Shown here piece by piece: positions 1 to 5,789 of a stretch of DNA of 6,269 nucleotides (positions are counted from its first letter, which is position 1; the number at the start of each line of letters is the position of its first letter). The notes under the pieces are model-generated. The model did no database searches. It had not been told where the DNA came from and was given only the letters and a program-made list of their open reading frames with translations. Made by a program: the position numbers and the translations under genes. The stretch lies in the NCBI GenBank assembly GCA_021788955.1, contig JAJYKC010000160.1:1-6269 (forward strand), in the 5' to 3' direction. Source of the stretch: Acidobacteriota bacterium. GTDB taxonomy: Bacteria; Acidobacteriota; Terriglobia; Bryobacterales; Bryobacteraceae.

Positions 1-452
1 GACAGAACCTGCGGATCGATGCCGGCGCCATTATCTTCGATATCGATCCGTCCCGATTGGGCCCGGATGGTGACGCGGGTGGCGCCCGCCTGCGCCGCAT
101 TCAGGATCAGGTTCACCAGCACGCGTTCCCACGCAGCCGGGTTGCCGGGCAGGCGGAATCCCGGCTCGATCGCGAGGTCGAACGCGACCGGTTTGGCCCG
201 AAGACAGTCAATGTAGTCGGTTGCGGCTTCCACGGCCGCTGCGGCTACCGTGCCCACCTCGGCCGGCGGGCGGCTCGTTTCCACAATGCTGCCGGCAATG
301 CGCTGGCCTCGGTTGACGCTGCGGGTGAGCGTGCCCGCGACTTTCTTCCACTTCGGGTCGGCGGCGAGCAGTTCCGCGCTTTCGCGGATCGTCTGAAAGA
401 CGTTATTGAGGTCGTGGATGAGACCTTCAAGAGTTAGATCGGAGGTATCCAA
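1..452 (-). CDS. Sensor-less histidine kinase, N-terminal 150 residues (3' end beyond the window)
   Basis: This is a soluble two-component-type histidine kinase. It would autophosphorylate on a histidine and pass the phosphate to a response regulator not seen here. Reading from a TTG at 452-450, an H-box (LIHDLNNVFQTI) lies at residues 11-22, with His13 the likely phospho-acceptor. A helical dimerisation stretch follows. The ATPase domain shows an N-box at about 108-122 (WERVLVNLILNAAQA) and a G1 box at 140-145 (DNGAGI). The remaining ATP-binding motifs lie past the window edge. No sensor domain or membrane segment precedes the H-box. The TTG start is chosen because an AAGGA sits 5 nt upstream and the 33 in-frame codons upstream contain no ATG, GTG or TTG. 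The gene begins 20 nt after the aroA stop on the same strand, so co-transcription is likely. The family call is firm; the signal and partner are unknown. HDxNN-type H-boxes are common in NtrB-like and hybrid kinases. Confidence 0.85.
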   Translation of the reverse strand, partial: MDTSDLTLEGLIHDLNNVFQTIRESAELLAADPKWKKVAGTLTRSVNRGQRIAGSIVETSRPPAEVGTVAAAAVEAATDYIDCLRAKPVAFDLAIEPGFRLPGNPAAWERVLVNLILNAAQAGATRVTIRAQSGRIDIEDNGAGIDPQVL

Positions 453-457
453 GGGGA

Positions 458-462
458 TCCTT
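458..462 (-). promoter_or_regulatory. Ribosome binding site of the histidine kinase gene
   Basis: AAGGA on the minus strand lies 5 nt before the TTG at 452-450. It is the main support for a non-ATG start, together with the absence of any other in-frame start nearby upstream. Confidence 0.6.
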
Positions 463-472
463 TCCGGAAAGT

Positions 473-1753
473 TTATCGCGCCAGATCCCTCAGCAGGGAG
501 TAAAAGCCGGGGAAGGACACGGATGCTGCCTCCGCGTTCTCGACGGTGGACTCGCCGGAGGCCGCTAGCGCGGCGACGGCAAAGGCCATGCCGATGCGAT
601 GATCGCCGAACGAGTCGAGCGCGGCGGCTTGGAAACTCTGGCCGCCGGGCACATCGAAGCCATCCGGGCGGACCGTGATCTGAATCCCCATGCGCCGGAA
701 GTTCTCGGCCACCGTCGCGATCCGGTCGGTCTCCTTTACCCGCAACTCAGCCGCGTCGCGAACCGCCAAACCATCCCGGCTCGCGGCGCCGAGCACCGCG
801 AGAACGGGAATTTCATCGATGAGGGCGGCGGTCATCGCTCCGAATAGCGTTCCGCCGGTAACCTGCGCGCCGCGAACTCGCAGGTCGCCGGATAGTTCGC
901 CGGAGCGCTCGCCGATGCTGAGTACCTCCACCGGAGCTCCGATCGAAACGAGAAAATCGAGCAGCGCCGACCGGGTCGGGTTGAGACCGACGCCGCGGAT
1001 CACAACGTCGGAGCCCGGAACAAGCAGCGCCGCGACAAGAATAAAGGCGGCGGCGGAGAGGTCGCCGGGTACCGTGAGTTCAGCGGGCTGAAGCGGATGC
1101 CGGCCACTGATCGAGATGGCGCCGTGGCGGATTTCCACCGGGATGCCAAACTGCTGCAGCGCGATCTCCGTGTGGTCGCGCGTGCGCATCGGCTCAACCA
1201 CCGTGGTGACTCCGTCGGCAAACAACCCCGCCAGCAGAACGCACGACTTGACTTGCGCGCTGGCCACCGGAAGCGTGTACTCGATCGAGCGAAGCGCAGT
1301 GCCGTCAATCGAAAGCGGGGGAAACTGCCCATCCCGCGCGGTGATGCGGGCGCCCATCCGGCCGAGCGGTTCCATGATGCGGCGCATCGGACGGCGGCTG
1401 AGCGACTCGTCCCCTCCCATCTCGCTGCAAAAAGGCTGCGCGGCCAGGATGCCGGACAGCATCCGGATCGTAGACCCGGAATTGCCCGCATCGAGCATCC
1501 CGTCAGGCCGGCTCAACCCTGCAAGCCCCTTGCCGCGCACCGTGGTAACGCCGTTGGACGTTTCGATGGGAATCCCGAGAGCGCGCATGGCCCCAAGGGT
1601 GGACTGGCAGTCGGCGCCGAGCGAGTAATTGTGGAGAACGGAGTCGCCTTCGGTGAGCGCCGCCAGCATGCCATAGCGATGGGATATGGACTTATCTCCG
1701 GGGAGCGTGACGGCGCCTTCCAGACGCACTGCGGGACGGATCGTTTCTTGCAT
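473..1753 (-). CDS. aroA: 3-phosphoshikimate 1-carboxyvinyltransferase (EPSP synthase), class II type
   Basis: EPSP synthase transfers the enolpyruvyl group of phosphoenolpyruvate to shikimate 3-phosphate, giving EPSP and phosphate. This is the sixth step of the shikimate pathway and is cytoplasmic. The 426-residue length is normal and the protein looks complete. Visible motifs are GDKSISHR (19-26, with Lys21 binding substrate), GNSGST (90-95), GDESLSRRPM (114-123), SAQVK (165-169), RDHTE (192-196), NPTR (258-261), Asp313-Glu314 in LIDEIP, KETDRI (340-345, Glu341) and GDHRIGM (383-389). The set GDK, SAQxK, RxHxE and NxTR defines class II EPSP synthases, the group often tolerant to glyphosate. 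However, the residue matching the insensitivity-linked alanine of CP4 EPSPS is glycine here (GNSG), so tolerance cannot be assumed. The ATG has an AGAGG 6 nt upstream. The gene is divergent from the secreted-protein gene and followed after 20 nt by a histidine kinase gene. Confidence 0.97.
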   Translation of the reverse strand: MQETIRPAVRLEGAVTLPGDKSISHRYGMLAALTEGDSVLHNYSLGADCQSTLGAMRALGIPIETSNGVTTVRGKGLAGLSRPDGMLDAGNSGSTIRMLSGILAAQPFCSEMGGDESLSRRPMRRIMEPLGRMGARITARDGQFPPLSIDGTALRSIEYTLPVASAQVKSCVLLAGLFADGVTTVVEPMRTRDHTEIALQQFGIPVEIRHGAISISGRHPLQPAELTVPGDLSAAAFILVAALLVPGSDVVIRGVGLNPTRSALLDFLVSIGAPVEVLSIGERSGELSGDLRVRGAQVTGGTLFGAMTAALIDEIPVLAVLGAASRDGLAVRDAAELRVKETDRIATVAENFRRMGIQITVRPDGFDVPGGQSFQAAALDSFGDHRIGMAFAVAALAASGESTVENAEAASVSFPGFYSLLRDLAR

Positions 1754-1871
1754 CGGAAGCCTCTAGTGTAGCGGAAAGCCGCGGCTCGCCCTGAGGAATT
1801 TTGCAGTCTAAAGTTCCCCTGCGATTCGCCGATGAACAGGATGACGCCACCTCTGGGAGCCGAGCCAACCT
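1754..1871. promoter_or_regulatory. Divergent intergenic region between aroA and the secreted-protein gene
   Basis: This 118-nt gap must carry the promoters of both divergent genes. A short AT-rich patch lies at about 1797-1815. A TTGCAG at 1801-1806 resembles a plus-strand -35 box, but no good -10 follows at 16-18 nt. On the minus strand a TAGACT within the AT-rich patch is a weak -10 candidate for aroA. A perfect 10-bp palindrome, AGCCGCGGCT, occupies 1777-1786. For the plus-strand gene, a GGGAG at 1855-1859 is the only purine-rich stretch near the ATG, at a long 12-nt spacing. No promoter can be assigned with confidence. Confidence 0.4.
1760..1764 (-). promoter_or_regulatory. Ribosome binding site of aroA
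   Basis: AGAGG on the minus strand lies 6 nt upstream of the aroA ATG (1753-1751), a standard spacing that supports this start. Confidence 0.6.
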
Positions 1872-4319
1872 ATGCGACTCACGTATTCCGCCTTCTTCGT
1901 TCTGGCAGCAACGAGTTTGGCTGCCCAGACTACGACGGGCGTACAGATCTCGACCAGTATTCCCGGCGCCATCTTCGCCGTCGACGGAGTCGAGTACTCC
2001 TCGGCTCAGGTCTTTCTCTGGCCGGCCGGAAGCAAACACATCCTGGCGTTCCCCGAGGCGCCGTTGCCTCCTTCTCTCCTCGTGCCGGGCGGCGGAGCCG
2101 TGCAGACCACTCCTTCGCTCGGAACCGTCTTCTCCTTTGAGGGCTGGACGGAAAATACCGGGCTGCTGACGCTCGGCTCGAACACGGTCATCACCGTGAC
2201 GGCGGATCCATCGCTTACCTCGATCACCGCCAACGTGACGGCGCTGTACTTATTGAAACTAGTGTTCGCCTCGGCCGCGCCGGCCGGCGTCACCCCTACC
2301 TGCAACGGAGCCCCGGGCAGCATCCCCCCAAACGTCTATGTCCCCGGCCTGGTATACGTGAACGGCGCGTGTTTCTGGGGCTCGGCGAGCGCCTACTATC
2401 CGGCCGGGACCCTCACGCTGAATGTCTTCCCGTTCCCGGGATTCGTGTTTCAGGGTTGGTTGAACGGGATCACAACGAGCAACCAGCCCTTGACGACTCT
2501 CAACTTCACGGGCCCGGCGACACTCTACCCGTACTTTGAGATCGCCAAGCGCGTGCGCTTCCTCACCTCGCCCCTTGGCCTGCCGGTGATTGTAGATCAT
2601 GCGCTCGTCCAGACCATGGCGAATCCGAACTCGAGCGGAGCCTGCCCGTCGGGCGACGCTCTGCCCGTGCAAGCGCCGGCGACGGTCGCCCCGTTGTGCA
2701 TCGGGGATTTCGATTTCGCCCCCAATTCCGTTCACCAGATCGGGGCGCCGTCCCCGGCTACCGACTCGAGCGGGAAGGTTTGGGCCTTTACCGGATGGAG
2801 TGGAAGCAGTGCGATCCAGGGCAATACGTATGTAACGCCCTCGATCGTCAACGGCCGCGACATCGTGACGGCTAACTATGCGGCGGCCGGCCACGTGGCG
2901 TTTCTTACCAATCCTCTCGGCCTGGCCCTAACCGTCGATGGCGTGAGCAACCAGCGGCAGTACAACTACTACTGGCCCCTGGGAAGCACCCACCAGGTGT
3001 CGGCCGCCTCCCAACAGACCGGTTCAGACACGCGAACGTATGTGTTTCAAGGGTGGTCGAACGGCGGGCCACAGTCTCAGACCGTAACTGTCGATCAGAA
3101 CGCGGTGAACTCCGGGCTGACACTGACGGCGAACTACCAGGTGCAGGGGCGGCTGGTCGTCGAGACCGTGCCTTCGGGATTGAATCTGACCGTGGACGGC
3201 AAAGCGTGCCAGACGCCCTGCCAGGTCGATCATGCCTCCGGCGTCGCGGTCGCTGTTTCGGCCCCCGCCTCGATATCGGTGGACGCAAACTCGCGGCTGG
3301 ATTTTCTCGGTTGGTCCGACGGCGGGGCCGCTACGCGAACTGTCACGCTGACCTCAGATGTGATCACTATCAGCGCCGCGTATCAGCAGAAGTACCGGCT
3401 GAGCATAAGCGCGAATCCCGCCAACGCAGCCACCTTCCTGCTCAACCCGGCGAGCACCGATTCCTTCTATGCGCAGGGGACGGTGGTTTCCGTCACGGAA
3501 AAAGACAACCCGGGCTATCAGTTCGAAGCCTGGAACGGCGCCTCCAACAGCGCAACACCGGCGGTGTCCGTCACGGTGAACAGCCCCGTCGTTCTCATCG
3601 CGCAGATGGGCAAGTCGCCTTATCTGGGTCCGGCAGCGGTGCAGAATGCCGTGGGCGCGACACCGGACGACGCGGTGGCGCCCGGTTCGGTGGTTTCCAT
3701 CTTCGGCCAGAATCTGGCCGGCTCCACCGGCGCCGCCCAGTCGAGCCCGCTGCCGCAGGCCTTAGCCGGAACCAGCGTGATGGTGGACGGGCGGCTGCTC
3801 GCGCTGATGTACGTTTCCCCGCAGCAGATCAACGCCGTGCTGCCTCCCGACCTGCCGGAAGGCCAGCACACGATCACCGTTTCCGGCGCCGGGCTGGCGA
3901 ACGTTTCCGGGGACTTCACGGCGATCCGTAACGCTCCGGGCCTGTTCCCGCAATGGATCAACGGCAAGCAGTTCGTGACCGCCGCGCATGCCGACGGCTC
4001 CGCTGTTTCGCAATCGGCGCCGGCCAAGGCCGGAGAGACGATCACCATCCTCGGAACCGGTTTCGGCCCGTGCCAGACAGATCCCGTCTACGGCTTCCCC
4101 CTGCCTGCTTCGCCGCTGGATCCGCTAATCGATACGCCGCAAGTCAGCCTCGGCGGCGTGAACATTCAGGTGGCGTGGGCCGGATGCGCCGCCGGCTACG
4201 ACGGATTCAATTCAGCTCAGGTTGTCATTCCTCAGGACGCAGCCTCCGGGGCTTCCCTGCCCCTCCAGTTCTCTCTGAATGCCCACCTGAGCAATACGGT
4301 CCTGGTGCCTATTCAGTAG
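1872..4319 (+). CDS. Exported multi-repeat protein with C-terminal TIGR03437-type (Solibacteraceae) domain
   Basis: The function is unknown. The protein is predicted to be secreted or on the cell surface. Residues 1-19 form a signal peptide: a charged MR start, a hydrophobic core, and probable cleavage near residues 17-19. Residues 23-578 hold about six degenerate beta-rich units. Each has a PEGA-like first half (P-x-G-L-x-x-x-V-D-G, then W/Y-P-x-G-S-x-H-x-V). The second half carries F-x-GW and ends in a T-V-T...T-A-N-Y strand, resembling InlB B-repeats. The GW or AW motifs fall at 91, 195, 308, 394, 480 and 553. Residues 585-815 match the TIGR03437 pattern: APGSVVSIFGQNLA (603-616), LPQALAGTSVMVDG (627-640), YVSPQQINAVLP (647-658), APGLF (688-692) and ILGTGFGP (726-733). 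Eight cysteines occur in four pairs. No enzymatic motif is visible. The signal peptide supports the ATG at 1872. It is divergent from aroA, and its 3' end overlaps the convergent MBL gene by 11 nt. Adhesion or cell-wall roles are only guesses. Confidence 0.9.
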   Translation: MRLTYSAFFVLAATSLAAQTTTGVQISTSIPGAIFAVDGVEYSSAQVFLWPAGSKHILAFPEAPLPPSLLVPGGGAVQTTPSLGTVFSFEGWTENTGLLTLGSNTVITVTADPSLTSITANVTALYLLKLVFASAAPAGVTPTCNGAPGSIPPNVYVPGLVYVNGACFWGSASAYYPAGTLTLNVFPFPGFVFQGWLNGITTSNQPLTTLNFTGPATLYPYFEIAKRVRFLTSPLGLPVIVDHALVQTMANPNSSGACPSGDALPVQAPATVAPLCIGDFDFAPNSVHQIGAPSPATDSSGKVWAFTGWSGSSAIQGNTYVTPSIVNGRDIVTANYAAAGHVAFLTNPLGLALTVDGVSNQRQYNYYWPLGSTHQVSAASQQTGSDTRTYVFQGWSNGGPQSQTVTVDQNAVNSGLTLTANYQVQGRLVVETVPSGLNLTVDGKACQTPCQVDHASGVAVAVSAPASISVDANSRLDFLGWSDGGAATRTVTLTSDVITISAAYQQKYRLSISANPANAATFLLNPASTDSFYAQGTVVSVTEKDNPGYQFEAWNGASNSATPAVSVTVNSPVVLIAQMGKSPYLGPAAVQNAVGATPDDAVAPGSVVSIFGQNLAGSTGAAQSSPLPQALAGTSVMVDGRLLALMYVSPQQINAVLPPDLPEGQHTITVSGAGLANVSGDFTAIRNAPGLFPQWINGKQFVTAAHADGSAVSQSAPAKAGETITILGTGFGPCQTDPVYGFPLPASPLDPLIDTPQVSLGGVNIQVAWAGCAAGYDGFNSAQVVIPQDAASGASLPLQFSLNAHLSNTVLVPIQ
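1938..3605 (+). repeat. Six degenerate protein-level tandem repeats (PEGA/InlB-B-like units)
   Basis: The units lie within the secreted protein at approximately residues 23-125, 128-224, 227-337, 341-422, 426-504 and 507-578. Units 3 and 4 are the most alike at their starts (RFLTSPLGLPVIVD and AFLTNPLGLALTVD). Units 4 and 5 are exactly 86 residues apart by their GWS motifs. Unit 6 is the most divergent (AWNG instead of GWS) and resembles the divergent InlB B-repeat. The repeats are recognisable in protein but not as obvious DNA repeats, so the duplication is old or diversified. Unit borders are judged by eye. Confidence 0.6.
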
Positions 4320-5733
4320 TCAGGTCGAAGGACTGGCCGCGTTCGGGCGCGATCGCCTCAATGCCGAACCGCGCCTGGATCGCCGCGGCCAGCGCCTCCT
4401 GCTGCGCTGGTTCGCCGTGCACCAAAAAGATGCGCTTCAACCCCTTCGCGCTTGGAGCCAGCCAGGCGAGCAATTCCGTCTGGTCGGCGTGGCCGCTGAG
4501 TTCTTCCATCACCGCGACCTCGGCGCGCAATCGGTGAGGTTCACCGAAAATCGGCACTTCCGCATGCCGGTCCACGATCTTCCGGCCGAGGGTGTTCTCC
4601 GCCTGATAACCGGTGATGAGGACCGTGTTGCGTGGGTCTTCAATGTTGTTTTTCAGATGGTGAAGAATGCGCCCGGCTTCACACATTCCCGAAGCCGAAA
4701 TGACCATCCACGGACCCCGCAGGTCATTCAATGCCTTGGAGTCGGCAACGTCGCGCAGGTAGCGCAGCCGTTTGAAGCCGAACGGATCCTCGCCTTCGTT
4801 TTCGAACGCCTCCGCCTCGGCGTTGAACAGTTCGCGGTGTTTCCGGAAGACCTCGGTGACGTTAACCGCCAGCGGACTGTCGACAAAAATGGGAAACGCC
4901 GGAATGCGCTTCGCCTCGATCAGTTCGTGAAGCAGCAAGACGAGTTGCTGCGTCCTCCCGACCGCGAAGGCAGGTACGACAAGTTTCCCGCCGCGGTGGT
5001 ACGTGCGGTTCACAACATCGGCGAGCATGTCGGCCACGTGCTCGATGCGCTTATGGAATCGCCCGCCGTATGTGCTCTCCATGATGAGATAGTCAACCGG
5101 AGGCGCCGCCTCGGGATCGCGAATGATCGGCAGTCCCGGCCGCCCCACATCCCCCGAGAACGCCAGACGAATCTTTTGGCCAGGCGCCGGCGTGTGTTCC
5201 AGCACCATCGACGTCGACCCCAGCATGTGGCCGGCGTCGAATGGCTGGTAGGTAAGATCCGGCCCCACCGGGTGCGCCACGTGCATGGCGCGCGCCTGGA
5301 ATCGAGGGAAGGTGTTCTGCGCGTCCTCGACGGTGTACATCGGGGTCACCACGGCCGCCCCGTGGTTAGCCCCGAGCGAGCGTCTTCGTTGTGCGCGCCC
5401 GTTGAGGTAGAGTGCGTCCTTCTCCTGAATCGTCGCCGAATCCGTAAGCATAGGCACGCACAGGTCGGCCGTCGCCGGGCTCGTATAAATCGGTCCCGCA
5501 AAGCCGTTGTGAACCAGCGACGGGAGGTTCCCGCTGTGGTCGATGTGCGCGTGCGAGAGCATCACGGCCTCAATCGACTTACAGGGAAACGGGAAATTCC
5601 GGTTTCGTTCCTCGGCCTCTTTTCGCCGGCCCTGATACTGGCCGCAATCCAGCAGATATTGCCGGCCCGATGCCTCAACCAGGTGCATCGATCCCGTCAC
5701 CGTCCGCGCTGCGCCCCAAAACGTGAGCTTCAT
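4309..5733 (-). CDS. MBL-fold / beta-CASP metallo-hydrolase, probable ribonuclease (CPSF/TTHA0252-like)
   Basis: This is a cytoplasmic zinc-dependent nuclease of the beta-CASP family, whose bacterial members such as Thermus TTHA0252 degrade RNA. Metallo-beta-lactamase motifs visible are Asp29 (LLDCGQYQG), HAHIDH (61-66), His169 (DAGHMLGS) and Asp195 (FSGDVGRPG). Beta-CASP motif A is Glu219 in MESTYGG, motif B is the histidine pair at 358-359 (RILHHLKNN), and motif C is His415 (LSGHADQ). The C-terminal LVHGEPAQQ (437-445) is typical of the RNA-metabolising (RMMBL) tail. All expected metal ligands are present, so it should be active. The 474 residues slightly exceed the roughly 430-470 usual for this group, partly through a basic linker at about 111-133. 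No KH domain is present. The N-terminus MKLTFWGAARTVTGS fits the family and fixes the start, although AAAGG abuts the ATG without a spacer. It converges with the secreted-protein gene and diverges from the S9 peptidase gene. Confidence 0.93.
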   Translation of the reverse strand: MKLTFWGAARTVTGSMHLVEASGRQYLLDCGQYQGRRKEAEERNRNFPFPCKSIEAVMLSHAHIDHSGNLPSLVHNGFAGPIYTSPATADLCVPMLTDSATIQEKDALYLNGRAQRRRSLGANHGAAVVTPMYTVEDAQNTFPRFQARAMHVAHPVGPDLTYQPFDAGHMLGSTSMVLEHTPAPGQKIRLAFSGDVGRPGLPIIRDPEAAPPVDYLIMESTYGGRFHKRIEHVADMLADVVNRTYHRGGKLVVPAFAVGRTQQLVLLLHELIEAKRIPAFPIFVDSPLAVNVTEVFRKHRELFNAEAEAFENEGEDPFGFKRLRYLRDVADSKALNDLRGPWMVISASGMCEAGRILHHLKNNIEDPRNTVLITGYQAENTLGRKIVDRHAEVPIFGEPHRLRAEVAVMEELSGHADQTELLAWLAPSAKGLKRIFLVHGEPAQQEALAAAIQARFGIEAIAPERGQSFDLTTE

Positions 5734-5789
5734 CCTTTCGAGGATGACATAGCAGGCGCTTCGAACGGGCGGCGATACAATGAAGAACC
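5734..5789. other. Short divergent gap between the MBL nuclease and S9 peptidase genes
   Basis: This 56-nt gap separates two divergent genes. Apart from the TACAAT box at 5776-5781 on the plus strand, nothing stands out. No good promoter for the minus-strand gene is visible inside it, so that promoter may be weak or lie within the start of the peptidase gene. Confidence 0.4.
5776..5781 (+). promoter_or_regulatory. Candidate -10 box (TACAAT) of the S9 peptidase gene
   Basis: TACAAT matches the -10 consensus at five of six positions. It ends 8 nt before the ATG at 5790, so transcription would start at or within 2 nt of the start codon, implying a leaderless mRNA. No matching -35 box is seen about 17 nt upstream. 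No clear Shine-Dalgarno sequence precedes the ATG at a normal spacing, which fits the leaderless reading. This remains inference from sequence alone. Confidence 0.35.

Noticed and set aside
245..430. 61-codon minus-strand open frame starting at ATG near the kinase start
   Set aside because: It is in a different frame from the H-box, N-box and G1 motifs of the histidine kinase, so it is a shadow of the TTG-started gene.
1765..1770. TACACT on the minus strand as the aroA -10 box
   Set aside because: It is immediately next to the ribosome binding site, so transcription would start inside or after that site. The box is also not accompanied by a -35 element.
1097..1771. 224-codon open frame antisense to aroA
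   Set aside because: It lies opposite a fully conserved aroA and gives an Arg-rich product without motifs. Its length follows from high GC and few stop codons.
3053..3931. 292-codon open frame inside the secreted-protein gene in another plus-strand frame
   Set aside because: The product is low-complexity and Arg/Gly-rich, while the main frame shows continuous repeat and TIGR03437 patterns.
4299..4333. Possible terminator hairpin (GTCCT...AGGAC) at the convergent junction
   Set aside because: The stem is only 5 bp with a 25-nt loop and no T-run on either strand, which is not a credible intrinsic terminator.
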